A DNA stretch of 64,000 bases from assembly GCA_011947345.1 (NCBI GenBank), contig JAAVTG010000034.1:62001-126000 (forward strand), read 5' to 3'. Of the stretch, positions 21,154 through 33,409 are shown one piece after another. The notes beneath the pieces are model-generated. The model ran no database searches, was not told the DNA's origin, and saw only the letters and a program-made list of their open reading frames with translations. The number at the start of each line of letters is the position of its first letter. Position 1 is the stretch's first letter. A program made the translations under genes and the position numbers. This DNA comes from Phytophthora quininea (lineage: Eukaryota > Oomycota > Peronosporomycetes > Peronosporales > Peronosporaceae).

Positions 21154-24100
21154 ATGCAAGACCCAGAGCTGTTCGAGCTGATTCACGCTCGCTCTCGCTG
21201 CCTCTCTGGGGTCTATAGCTGCTGTCGTAGCCTAATTCCTCGCCTAGAAGCCTTACAAGCGCTCTTGTACCAAGATACGCGCGAGTCTAACGATGACAGC
21301 GACGCTCTGGACTTCTTGGCTGCTATGAGCCGACGAAGACACCAAGAAACGACATTCCAGACTCTACTACAGCAATTTCACAAAATCTCTACAACTTATT
21401 GTGAAAATGGAGATATTTCTGTAAATCCTAGAGATAATTACAGGGGAGAAGATGCTGCAGATGCTCCTGGAAGCCCCTCGACAAAGTCGGGAGATTCATT
21501 GGATGCATTTGCAGATCGACAATTTATTGGAGGACGAGGAGATTGGAGATGCTAAAAACTGGCAGAAGTTGTGGCGAGAAGACTATAGAGAGCAAATTCA
21601 AGCATTTCAAGAGTTTTTAGACGACGAGAAAATGTTGGAGAAAGAGTTGATAGAGTTGGATATAAGTGAGAAGGCGGAGATGCTGACGGCGCTGGAATAT
21701 GAACGGCGCAAAGCAAGTGATGGAGAGAAGACTGAAGGGCAGGAGCTCATGCCGGAAGTGGAGCGAATTTTGTTGGACAGAGCTGTTTTCGAGGTCGCTC
21801 GAATTATAGAGATGGTGGTGGAGGAAGTTCCGGCGTGGTTTGTGCCTAGATACGAAGTGATAGTTGAGGGACGTGCAAAAAGTTTTGAAAACTGTGTGGA
21901 AGCGGAGTGGAATGGACTTCGAGTGACGATCGAGTACGTGGACGTACGTGGTGATGTTTGTCGAGGACAAGACGCGAGACAGCGATGCATGGAGCTTGCA
22001 GAACAGTGGTATAGTGTGACGAGTCCCTATCTTGTAAAACTCCACGGAGCATGTCATGTTGGACGCAAGCCTTTCCTCGTTTATGAGTCTTTGCGGGACA
22101 GCATGTCGATAGAGGAGTATGCGAAGCGCAACGGAGTGGACCAGAAGGTGTGGAAACGAATTTTAGAGGCAGCCCGAGGTCTACAATATATTCACAATTT
22201 AGATATCGCGCACGGTGGAGTTAGCGCTTCCTGCATCTTTATTGGAAGCCACGGTGAGGCGAAGCTGAAACCTCGTGTGGCGAAATCCCGAGAAGGGTGT
22301 CTCAAACAAGAAGGATCTCAATTCCCTGCGCAGGCGACTATACCTTTGCTGCAAGATGATGTGGAAGCGTTTGGCCGGGTTGTTCGCCCAATTATTCAGC
22401 TAGCAAGTGATTTACCTCTAAACGAGCAGCCAATTGGCGTCAGTGACTCGATCTGGAAACTCATTGCGAGCATGACTGCACCTGAACCTAATGAACGCCC
22501 GAAAATGGACTCGGTTGTTCGTTCGCTGCTGAGGATAGTTGAGCGTGAGCATCCATGGAGTGATATGCAATTTCCCGAGCTACTGCTTCACGCTTCTGAT
22601 GTGTGGTCTGCATTTCGCGCTGCTAGTCAACGCCAGGAGAGTGGAGTAGTGATGTGTGCTCGCGTATTGAGTCGGTTGGAGAAGGTTTTAGCACGGCTTT
22701 GGGACGAGGGGCTCGTTGCAGCAGGAGACACGGGAGAATACACTTGGCAGACGCGGACTGAGCATCTGCTGCGTAGTGTACGCTTCCTCACGTCTTACTA
22801 CCTTCCTGGGGGTGACCAACGCGAGATAATTAAAATTGCATTGGCTAGGCGCTTCGTTGACGAAATCCAACAACTGCATTGTCAGCTGGACGCTCTACTC
22901 GCTGAGTTTGAGAGCGATAACCATATACCAGAAAATGGTTATGCCAACAACGCCAATAAAGCGGTTGGAGACTGGGAGCTGCAGTGGAAATATGATTGTG
23001 CGGATTTGCTGACTTCTTTCCACGAGTTTCTGAACCATGTTGCAGAGGGAGACGACAGACTGGAAAGTGCTGTGGCCTTAGAGGCCATGACGGTTTTAAA
23101 GCACGAATTGGACAACTTCCGGTACTCCTTCTCTGATAAGACATTGGTGCTGGCGATACGCACCTTTGACGTATGCGTTCGAAAGAGCGGAGCAATTGTC
23201 ATGTCTGCACCTGAGTGGTATATCCCTGCCTATGAGGTACGCGACGCAACCTGGTGGGAAGGCGTCCGAATCATGGTGCAAAATGCGAGTGACCTTAATC
23301 CGCTACTCTCTGGGCTAAATCTTTGTGAAGTTGTTTCACGACAGGCCGATATTTGGTCGCAGCTCGTCCACCCGCACGTTGTCAAACTTTTCGGGGCATG
23401 TCACGTTGGCCCCTCGCCGTTCTTTGTGGTGGAGTGTGCCCGAGGGGGAACTCTGCGAGAGTACGTCAAGAAACACGAAAGAAGTACATTCACTGTAGAA
23501 TCACCAGCACACCTATGGAGATTATTGTATGAAGCCGCGTTGGGACTGCAGTATCTTCACGAGCGCGAAATCGTGCACAGTAAACTTGATTGCGATAACA
23601 TCGTAGTGGTCACTGACCATGCCTCCCGCCGAAACAAAACTGTGCAAAGTGGGAAGATCAAGAAACTATCAAAGCATAGCAAAGAGGCGAAAGAAATGGC
23701 TAAGCTCAGCGGGCTTCAGCTTGTTGCGTTGCGGGATTTATCTTACCATGGAAGAAAAGATTACGTAGACGACGCAGGGTGGCATTGCTTATCCCCAGAA
23801 CGCCGAGAGGGTGATGATCCGTCAATGGAATCAGACATTTACAGCTTTGGGGTGTGTATCATTGAGGCCTTGACCAACGTTGCACCTGCAAGTGACGATC
23901 AGCATCTTGCGGCAGTACATGACAAAGAAGCGAGGGAACTCGTAAAGAAAATGTGCGCTGCTCAGCCGGAGCTGCGGCCTACAATAGCTTACGTCGTCCT
24001 TCAGCTCGGGAAACTGGCCAGAAAAGTTGACCCACAATATCGGTCGGACACACGGAGCTACAACAGCCAGGAGTTGAACGTTCCTTTTGCACCTGGCAGT

Positions 24101-25895
24101 CCAGAAACTGTAGATGAAGTGCATAACGTTGCTAACTTCGTGTTGCCGAGCCAGGCCAAACAGTTAACGATTTCCCAAGCGCTAGACGACTTGAAGGCTC
24201 AGATTTTGGGAGAGAATGACGGCTGTAATGGCGTCGATAACGACGACTTTGACACCCGAATTCTTTTGCGACTGGAGGATATTTTTCAACGCTTATCCAA
24301 CGCCGAAGAAGACGGAGATGACAATGACAATTTTCTGGCCGCAATTGTTGCCAACTATGCCGACGTATTGATGCAATTCCGAGCTCACATTTCGGTTAGC
24401 CACGGGGCTATCGTATTTCTCAGATCGCGGCAATCCGCCAACGAGCGTGGGATAAGTTTTCGTTCCATAAGGAAATTGACGGGCTACTGGACGTGCTTCG
24501 TCTCCACCAACCTCTCGATGGGGATTCTTTTGGCGAGAACGCAGAGATCCACGACTGGAAACGTCAATGGTACGCCAAACGAGCTAGACAAACTGAAAGT
24601 TTCGAACTGGCGCTAGGCCATCCAGATGCTGGTGAATTGTTGCTGGGAGAGCTCAAAGATGTTCATGAACGAGAGGAAACGTTGACCTTTCTGCGGTTTG
24701 AAGTGACGCGCCATCGCTCCAGCTACACATCAGCACAGATCGATGCTATCGCCACTGCCTGCGTCGACATTTCACGTCGGCTATCTGATGGCACACCGAT
24801 TGTGCCTGAGTTCTCGGACGACTTCCCCTTACATTTATGGAGACCACCTAAGTGGTTCATCCCGCCGTATGAGGTCGAGTTTGATCCTTACGAATCGTTC
24901 AACCGCGGCTCCTTCGCATCAGTGCACATGGGCAAGTGGCTTGGCACACCCGTAGTGATTAAATCTCTAACACCTTCTGATCAGAAAAGTCCAATGCGTC
25001 CTGGCAGTGTGGAAGCTAAGCCTGAGAGTTCACCGAGCGAAGTGTTCTACCGAGAGTTGAGTATCTGGTACAGACTCAACCATCCGTACGTTGTCAAGCT
25101 CTACGGAGGTTGTCATGTTGGTGACCAACCTTTCTTCGTCTGCGAGTGTGCGAGCAATGGCCGCCTTGACGTGTACTTGCACCGATTCGAGTCCGAAGGA
25201 ATCAGTGGATACAGCAGCAGCGTCACGAGCAGGAACACTTCAACCTCAAGCAGTCGATTCAGCCGAAGTACGTCGGGAAGTAGCGTCTTGTCGACCGAGA
25301 GCGCTCTCAGTTTCAGACGTTGCGAGGCGTGGCACAAACTACGGCAGAGCGCCCTTGGACTGCAGTATCTCCACCAGCACAGTATCGTGCATGGAGACCT
25401 CAAGTGCGACAACATCCTCGTATTTGCTGACGGCACGGCCAAGCTCACTGACTTTGGACTGAGTACCATTCGGCGATACGTCGACACTGAGCACGAACGC
25501 GTCAACTCGTCGCCCGTTGTGGGAGCTCTGCGATGGAAAGCCCCGAGTGTCTACGTGGCGGTCCGCCTAGTTTCGAGTCGGACGTTTACTCCTTTGGCAT
25601 GTGCGTGCTTCAGGCGATCAGCGGCGAATTCCCTTGGGGACCAAACATGCCCGATGTTGCCGTTCGCTTCCACGTCCGTCGTGGCGTGCTGCCCCCTCGT
25701 CCAAAAGGCTTCGAAGACGACGCCCACTGGGATTTGGTGCGCCAAATGTGCTGCTTCGACCCGCAGCAGCGACTCAAGCTGCCAGTGGTGGTGCAACGGC
25801 TGACTCGGTTTGCTGATCTTGAAGCTAGAGGATGTCGTGGGGCGGCAAACCTGCACATGCCCGAGCTGTTGTTCGGCGGGTCCGCCACAAGCTGA
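21154..25895 (+). CDS. multi-domain TKL protein kinase: pseudokinase, pseudokinase, active kinase
   Basis: Three exons are inferred: 21154-21420, 21461-24364 and 24424-25895. Intron 1 (40 nt, GTAAAT...GCAG) and intron 2 (59 nt, GTATTG...TCTCAG) are both phase 0 and join frames that otherwise do not connect. The product is about 1,547 residues. Kinase-like domain 1 (WFVPRYEV, about 21830-22540) has HGGVSASC in place of the HRDLKxxN loop and no DFG. Domain 2 (WYIPAYEV, about 23215-24030) has HSKLDCDN and no DFG. Domain 3 (WFIPPYEV, about 24850-25830) keeps VVIK, HGDLKCDN and DFG and should be catalytic. Helical linkers with an HxxIDxLL...W pattern precede each domain. There is no signal peptide or membrane helix. 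One base appears lost in the C run 25541-25544, inside the APE motif (KAPECL). If that loss is real, domain 3 is truncated. Confidence 0.82.
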
Positions 25896-26834
25896 CGTTG
25901 AGACCAGACCACAAAGGGCGTGTAGAGAGGGAGAGTAGGAGGAGCTTTAATTCGGCAGCACACTTGACCGTCGGAATTCCAAAGGCAACTACGCGCCGTG
26001 TATGTACGTGCAGTAATTCACATGGATGCCACCAACACGCTGCAAATCTTGAGCCTGTGTGGCTAATAGAGATCGACATCAACTCGACATCCAAGCAGCT
26101 CTTGTCGTTCGAGGAGACGGCAGCACCAACCACCGCGGTCGCGGTCCTATGGATACCGGGGCAGCTTGACCCGCCAGTCTGCAAATTCGACGGTGCCGCC
26201 AGCCCAGCTGGCGAGCGTTGGTAGCAGCACGAGTGGGATGACCAATATCCTCAGTTTGAGGTCTCGTCGGTGCTGTTGCCGTTGCGGTGGACGACACCTT
26301 GAGCCCAAACTTGCCTTTTTCGGCGTTTGACTCCGGCTTCCGCCGTCACGTTGACGGACTGTAGCAAAAGTGATCGCTCGGTGGGGCAAGTGCACGGAGG
26401 AACCTGCTCCTGCGATGGGGTGGCGAGAACTTTTGCACCGAAGGTGATATGGCGATCGCAACGGCATATCGCTCGCTCCCCGAGCCCCCAAGTCAAAGCC
26501 AACCGCGCTCATGCTGTTCGACTGTGAGTTGTGTTGCTCGCCGCCAGCTGGGGCGGCCGATCGCAATGGGGAATCACTCCCGCGCAGAATCGAGTCGCCG
26601 CGTCGGTGCGAAGCGTGCATGGCATCGACCGCTGCGTTAGTCCCCTACATCCAGAGGCAGTCTCAACAGCACGTTGCCCCGCACACCGCATTTTCCGTCG
26701 AGACTCCCTACGTCGGAGCCGGAAAGCGCGCAATTGGACGGTCTGCTGCAGCGCAGGCGGAAACATCTAGGGGCCGAACAAATACAGGGGCGCATCGAAC
26801 GATTAGGGACCGGGAATTGCAGCCGGGGATCGCG
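25896..26834. other. intergenic region, no supported gene
   Basis: GC-rich, about 940 bp. Overlapping frames on both strands have no recognisable domain and look like by-products of base composition. It includes the promoter of the downstream mucin-like gene. Confidence 0.4.
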
Positions 26835-28844
26835 ATGCAGATCCATCGCCGTCGACGCTGGCTGAAACTGGCGGTGGTGTTTGCCCTGCTGGTTCTTGCC
26901 CCTACCGAGGCGCAGATTTCATCGGCGCGGGACGCGTCGGGGACCACCGACACGTCAGACTTAACCTTCGCGGACTTGCCGTCGTCAGGATCAGGAACGC
27001 CGACGCCAACCACCAGGAGGAGGACCCCCACGCCAACGACGGACACGCCGACACAGAGAACCCCACACCGGCCACGGAGACTCCGACAGAAACGCCTGAG
27101 GCGACTTCGAAGATCCCGCGGGCAACGACCAAAACCCCGAGGGCGACGACGGACTCGGAGACCACGAATCCAGGAGTCACGGAGGGTTTCTCTGCGCTGG
27201 ACTCGAAGGACTCGTCGGCCAAAAGGACAATTCCTCCAAGGAGTCGGAAGCCTCGCCCAGTAGCAACAACAGTTCAGGTTCAGGTAACTCCACGACCAAG
27301 AAGAAAAAGAAGACTGTCTTCACCAAGTCCCCTTACTTGGAGCAGACGACGCCCGCACCAAACGCCATTCCGACGGCGAACTCTGCATCGACTGGAACGG
27401 AGTCGAGCCCGGAATCGTCGTCGAAATCGACGGATGCAGCACAGTCGGCGTCCAATGTAGACTCGAGCTCGTCGTCGACGACCAAAGCGACGACCAAACC
27501 AAAGACAAAGAAACAAAAACTAAGGCGCCCTCAACCTCTGCGTCTGGATCAAGCAGCGACTCGACGTCCAAGTCCAAATCCAAGTTGAAATCGTCGAGCT
27601 CGGACTCGAAGAAGCAGGACTCGTCCTCCACCGGAACCTCCAGCACTTCCTCCGCGAAGACTAAATCTTCTTCGACGCCAGCACCTGCAACCCAAGCGAG
27701 TTCGTCGTCGAAGTCGTCGTCGAAATCGTCTTCTGGCACAGCAAACTCCGTCATGACCGACTCGGCGTCGTCTGGCAAGTCTGGCTTGTCCAGTACAATG
27801 ACGCTAGTGCTGATCATGGGTGGTGTGGTGGCTGTGGTCATGGTTGTAGCTGTCATCGTGTACATTAAGACGGCCGAGAATGACGACGACGACGACGAGG
27901 TCGAGTCTGCCGCTGTTCAGACCGGGCGAAATGGCGGCAACAGACCCATGCCCGGTCAATCGTCGACCATCGCTGCCAACTACCACCAGAACACCAACAT
28001 GTCCCCGATGGAGTACCACGACGACGACGACTTTTACCCCGTCAACAACCAGCAGGACCAGTACGACCAGGAGCCTTATCCGTATCGGTACCCGAGCCAC
28101 CACAGTCGCCACAGTCGCCCCAGCCGTCCGAGCTCCGGCATTAACTACAACGACCCGAATCTCGACATGCTGACACCGCGCAGTCAGATTGACATGGCGC
28201 AGGACTCTCAAGCGTCGTCCATGCCATCGTTCGCTCGGTCGGGCCACACCAACTCTAGCAGCAACTACTCGGGCTACTCGAACGAGTCGTCCTTCTACGA
28301 CAAGAGTGCGTACAGCATGGCGCCGTCCTCGGAGGCCAGTCAGGTGATCGCCAAGTTCCCTGGCATACAAAGGAGCGAGGAAGACAATGACGTGTTCGGC
28401 TCTGACAACGAGAGCGACTTCGATGGCGACTCCGATGGCGACTCGGTCCACGATATGTCCAAGGCCAGCAACGCCTGGAACACGGCCGGCCGCAACCGCA
28501 CAAGCACCGACGCCAGCAGCATGGCCGCGTCCAGAGTCGAGTCCGCCACAGACTCGCAGTATTCCACGGGCGACTCTCGCTCCACTGCCAGCGACCGCAG
28601 CTCCGCGTTCCAGAGCAATGGCAAGTTCATGGAGTCAGAGTGCACCGAGTACCGCATGTCGACCGACTACCAGAGCAGCTACGCCCAGAGCTACCAGAGC
28701 AGCGCGCAGAGCAGCTATGCCCAGAGCTACCAGAGCAGCGCGCAGAGCAGCAACATCAGCGGCTTTGACCGAGGCAACAGCGACGCGTCGTCGTTCTACC
28801 AGGACAACAAGGCCAGTCGCTTCACCGACGCGTCCTACTACTGA
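26835..28844 (+). CDS. secreted/transmembrane Ser/Thr-rich (mucin-like) surface protein, three frame breaks
   Basis: The ATG at 26835 opens a signal peptide (LKLAVVFALLVLAPTEAQ). It is followed by a Thr/Pro-rich, then a Ser/Lys-rich ectodomain, one transmembrane helix (MTLVLIMGGVVAVVMVVAVIVYI, about 27798-27866) and an acidic, Ser/Tyr/Gln-rich cytoplasmic tail with a duplicated QSSYAQSYQSSAQSS block (about 28670-28750). Three shifts split the frame, at C-run 27061-27064, A-run 27221-27224 and A-run 27515-27519. Adding one base to each gives a single 670-codon frame with uniform composition throughout, so the gene is probably intact and the breaks are consensus errors. The architecture matches the minus-strand gene at 42.9-45.3 kb. 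Role inferred: a heavily O-glycosylated cell-surface protein. Confidence 0.7.
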
Positions 28845-29755
28845 GCGCGTCCATCCATGGGAGTCCAAGTCCAACCAAGTGAGTGTGTAGTCCCCCAAGT
28901 CAAGTCGGAGGCGATGGCGAGAAGCAGCCTCCAAGTTAGTAGCATCAGCACCGGATTAATGGAAAACACCTAATTTATGAGTTCGCTGCCGAGGAAACAC
29001 CAAGGTCGTGTCGGTGGTGGTGCCGCAGTGGTGCTCAACATTGATTCAACAACACACATCACACATTGTTGACTTCCATTCGCGTGATAATCACACCCAT
29101 GGCTGCATTAGCCAAACACTTTGACAAACTTCTTATCGAAAGCACGATGGCTATCGTTATTTGCCAGTTTATTTATCGGCAGATTGGAATCCATGGTGAG
29201 ATTTTTCAAACAAGCTGCGTTTACTTCCGCCCGACCTCGCTTGACTTTTGGTAATCAACTATATTCTCTCTCTCCTGCCGGTGTATATGTGCTACAATGG
29301 CTCATCTGGCATAGAATATTGGCAGTCGAGATGACTAGCACCGCTATCTGGGCGACTTGTTCTCTTTGGAAAGCAGCAGTGTTCCGCCCTGTGACCGTCG
29401 CACCGTGACGACATCAAAAATGCGTGGCGCCCATCGGCCTCTTGGAGTCACCACTCCAGAAAACCATTAAGGAAACTCCAAGCAGGTGGTTAATCAACTC
29501 CATCTGCTGAGGCACCAAGTCGCCTCACGACAGGATTTGGACAGCAGCAAGAACCAACTTCATGAAATAAGCCGTCTGATAGGCTCGATTTTTGGTAAAA
29601 TTGCCGGGAGGGACGCAGTCGTGGCAGAGCAGAACGGAGCCCGCAAAGACTCCAACTTGCTGCCCTCGCCGCTCGCGCCGACCGGGCGACCCCCTGCCAC
29701 CGCCTCACACACTCGCAGCATCTAGAACCAGGGAAGCTCCTCCAGCCACAGCACC
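28845..29755. other. intergenic region
   Basis: About 910 bp containing the 3' end of the mucin-like gene and the promoter and 5' UTR of the phosphatase. Short frames only. I see no recognisable element. Confidence 0.4.
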
Positions 29756-31979
29756 ATGGCGGACGACAAGGGCCAGGACGTGCAGACGCTCAAGATGAAA
29801 GGTGGGAAGGCTTGATGAAAGGTTAGCCCTCCTTCTTCTAACCAGTATGGCCTGATTCTCTGTAGCGGCTCGCAAGCATGAAGATCTCGAGAGACGACGC
29901 TCCTCCACACTGCGACTGGAGCCGCCACGTGCGTCCTGAAAGATCATTTACACTCTTCATCCTAATATTTAACCTTTCTCTCTCTCTTTCTAAGCAGAAT
30001 CGGACGGCCGGAAGGCCTCCACCTCCTTCGTCCGAGCCCGTAACTCGGGTGTGAATCGTCTGCTGCGCTCCAACGCCAGCAGCGAGAGCGTCAAGTCGTC
30101 TCAGAACGGCTACGGCAGCAGCACCAAGAGCAAGAGTAAGAGCAAGAGCGCCCCCAACAGCAAAGTCCGAGACGACCTGGAGGCGGAGCCAGTGGCCAAC
30201 AGGGCGGACGCGCCGCCGTCACCCTCGAAGCTCGCTCCCAAATCGTCCGAGTCGTCGACGTCGTCGCCTCCTCTGAGTGGCGACCACTTAGACGATGAAG
30301 ATGACTACCCACCCTATTTGGAGCACAAATGGAGCCACGTGGTGCTCAAAATGACGGCGTTTTCCGAAGAAGACACGGTCACGAGTTTCCGCTTTGATAC
30401 TAATGGCGGAGGCATCGGCAATGGACCGGAGAATGTCGCCAGCATCCCGGCGGACAAGCTCCTGGCCGCCAAAGACCACGCCAAAGTATTGTACAGTCGC
30501 GGCAGGTTTTACTTGGCCAATGGAGACAACTCCAGCGACACGTTTGTGCGCTTGAGTCCATGCACTGGCGACGGAGAGGACGACTCGGAGGACAGAATGC
30601 AATGGCCATTGGAGCCGCACGTGTCGTTTCGAGTGGGCAAGTCGGACTTTTTAGTCACGGCGTTCCATGATGCGACGCAGACGTTGGAAGTATCTGCGTT
30701 GAGTGGGAAGTTGGCAGGCACGCAGTTCTCCATTGGCCGGGAAGGAGCGGGGATTGGACGCTCGGCCGATAATAAGATCCATACTGGAGACGGCGAGCTG
30801 TCGAGGAAGCACGCGGCCATTTGGTTCGACGAACTGACCAACCAGTTCTATCTGGTGGACCTGAATTCGACCAATGGAACGTTCATGAAGCTCGTAGGAA
30901 GTTACCAGGAGCCCTACAGACTCGAGATCGGCGACGATTTGCTGGTGGCACAGACATGTTTGACCGTGAACCGCTTCGACTTTGGCGCGCATGCGGATAT
31001 GGGCGCTAGAAAGCACATGGAGGACGCGCATACCATCATCCAGGACTTGTGTATTGAGTCACTGAGTAGACTTAGCATGCATCCCCAGTCGTTCTTTGCC
31101 GTGTATGACGGACACGGAGGCGAAGAAGCGTCGGCGTTTCTGGGCGACGTACTGCACCACAACATCATCGAGTCGTTCTTCTTGAAGAAGACGGAGCTTA
31201 AGGCACTGCTGAATAAGCCGGCGGAAGAGCTGCAGGCGATGGTCACGCAGCGACTAACCACTGCCTTTGAGCGGACGGACGAGGAGTTTTTGAGCGAATC
31301 GGAGCGGCCTCAGGCAGGCAGCACAGCAACGACAGTGTTTGTCGCTGGCAAGACCATGTTTGTGTCGAATGTGGGCGACTCTCGGACTGTCCTCAGCCGT
31401 GCTGGTAAGGCTGTTCGTCTCTCCAATGACCACAAGCCCAGTCGGCCCGATGAGGCCCAGCGTATTAGAGATACGGGCGGCTTTGTGATCCATGGACGCA
31501 TCATGGGCGAGCTCGCTGTGTCTCGTGCGTTCGGAGACGCTCCGTTTAAGCAGTTTGATCTGCCAGAGCCGCCGAAAGAGGACGTGGACTCGAAGCCTCG
31601 GAGCGACTACGACTCCCAGGAACTGCCTGTCAACCCGAACGAGATCCTCAAGGGACCTCTAGTGATCCCGACGCCCGAAATCACAGTGACTGAGCTGTCA
31701 GACGACGACGAGTTCGTGCTGCTAGGTAGTGATGGGCTATACGATGTACTCAAGGACCAAGAGGCCGTCGACTTCATGCGGCAGAAAATTGCCCGGCTCG
31801 GGGACATCCAGCGGGCTGTTGAGGTGGGCTGCAGTACACTTTTCAACATTGACTGGGTTTCTATGCTAATTATTTGTCTGCAGGCGATTGTGGAGTACGC
31901 AATTTTCCACCAGCGATCGACGGACAACGTGACTGCCGTCGTGGTGATGTTCAAGGAGCCCAAAGACCTCAAGGCGTGA
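29756..31979 (+). CDS. FHA-domain PP2C-type protein phosphatase
   Basis: Four exons: 29756-29801, 29866-29928, 29998-31823 and 31884-31979. The introns are 64, 69 and 60 nt, all GT-AG, with pyrimidine tracts and CTAAC/CTAAT-like branch sites. The product is 676 residues. The N-terminus is Ser/Lys-rich and disordered. Next are a possible degenerate FHA-like region and a clear FHA domain (FSIGREGAGIGRSADN ... ELSRKHA ... LVDLNSTNGTF, about 30730-30880), which binds phosphothreonine. The PPM/PP2C domain follows with its metal-binding motifs: ARKHMEDAH, VYDGHGG, NVGDSRTVL, GSDGLYDV and RSTDNVTAVVV. It is a Mn/Mg-dependent Ser/Thr phosphatase probably recruited to phosphorylated partners by FHA. 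The third intron has no stop and is a multiple of three; unspliced, it would insert 20 residues before the last metal-binding segment. Confidence 0.9.
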
Positions 31980-32228
31980 TTGTAAATAAAAAAGCAAGTC
32001 GTTGCGGCAGCTCTCCAATCTCCAGCACGCTTGAGCAGCTGCTCCGAAGAGGATTGGAAGCGCTCGATGATTGTAGGGAGTCACGAAGAGAGGTATAGAT
32101 GGAATAGTTATAGGAAGTACTCAGCACGTTTTGGAGACCAGGGCAAGCAAAGACACAAAACAATAACAACTGATCAGCGTCGATGTGTGTTGATTAGTTT
32201 GGCAGTAAAGGTGAAGTGGATAGCAGCC
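31980..32228. other. convergent intergenic spacer
   Basis: 249 bp between the 3' ends of two convergent genes. An AATAAA-like sequence (GTAAATAAAAAAGC) directly follows the phosphatase stop and could serve in polyadenylation. Confidence 0.4.
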
Positions 32229-33253
32229 TCAAACTCGTAGCTTGGATGGTGCTGTGATGGCGTGGCGCAATGGCGAGCCCGACGTCACTTTGACGACAGG
32301 TTGAAAGCGCTCCGAGGCACTTCGTATCGGGGCAATGACGGCTGGATAGTTGGCCGCGAAGGATTTAATGAGACGGCACCGACGCAAAGTCTTTTGCTTT
32401 GAGCGTCGCTCAATGGCCGAGGCGTGAGTGCCGTCGTTAAAGTCAATGTGGATCTTGTACGAGCGAGTATCAACGTCTCCACTGAAGTCTCCCGAGGCCT
32501 CGACGCGAATGTTTGTGATATCGTGCATATCTCGTTCCAAGACTCGCTCGTAGCGGTTCGTCAAGCACAAGGGCTTGTTGGATCGGATCACTAGACGGTG
32601 CTCCTCCTTGTTCATGTAGAACGTTTCGACTCGGCCACTGGCAGCGAGGAAAAAGCCCAAGACGAAGATCACGCCTGCCACGAGATACTTCCACCAGTCT
32701 GCGTGCTGCAGATCGATGTCGTCTTTCAGTCCGTTGATGTGGTTGGCAAAGATGGCAGCTCCGATCATGATCAGAGTGCCGAAAATCCAAAGTGGCCACG
32801 GATAACTCACAACCTGAAGCTGCGAGAAGGATCGACACAACGTCAGCTCTGGTAGTTTAAACAGTAAAATAGGCGACGACGAACCTCGTGGCCGTAGGTG
32901 CTGCGGCTACCGAAGAGGTTGTCGAATTCCAGCTCTTCGTCGTACGCCGCTTGAGTTTTAGCACCCCATCGATTCTTCTTCCGCAGTCGACGAGACCTTA
33001 TCTTCATGGCTGCACGCCACCGCTCTAACTGTTTGAACGCAAGCCGACGCTCCTTGGTCATCGGCTCTTCCTCTTCTCTTCTCGGGTCCCGAACCATTTC
33101 AGCTTCCGAGTCGGTCGTGATCACTTCGACGCCATGACATTCCTCGACATCGTTGATGTCACTCACTGAGATGGAGTGGATGCGTCGATCCTCCAAGTCA
33201 TCGGCAACCAGCGACGAACTTTTGCCTCGAAGTTTTACTGGAGACGGCGGCAT
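32229..33253 (-). CDS. uncharacterised two-helix membrane protein
   Basis: Two exons on the minus strand (33253-32885 and 32819-32229) are joined across a 65-nt GT-AG intron (GTTCGT...CTCGCAG), phase 0, giving 319 residues. The N-terminal half is hydrophilic with an acidic/basic linker (REEEEPMTKERRLAFKQLERW ... RSRRLRKKNRWG). Two transmembrane helices follow (PLWIFGTLIMIGAAIFA and YLVAGVIFVLGFFLAA), then a beta-rich C-terminal region (VETFYMNKEEHRLVIRSNKPLC ... YKIHIDFNDGTHASAIE). That last region resembles the PH-like segment of small bilayer proteins found in many eukaryotes, but I do not recognise a family. Frames upstream of 33253 have no signal peptide, so the MPPSPVKLRG start is preferred. 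Confidence 0.7.
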
Positions 33254-33409
33254 CAAGGACACGATGCACACTGCGAGGAGCTCTCCGAGACGTCGCAAAA
33301 GAAAGTGGCGAAGAAACAAGCAACCGCAGAGTAAATTTGGACAGCGCTGAAACATGCCAGAAGTTTGCCTATTGTTGGAGTGCAAGGCAAGTTCAAGACC
33401 ACAAGGCCA

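Noticed and set aside
26147..26620. 157-codon minus-strand frame with ATG at 26620
   Set aside because: Arg/Ser/Pro-rich composition typical of GC-rich noncoding frames; no domain or splice support.
27804..28451. 215-codon minus-strand frame rich in Val/Arg
   Set aside because: Antisense shadow of the Asp/Ser-rich mucin tail.
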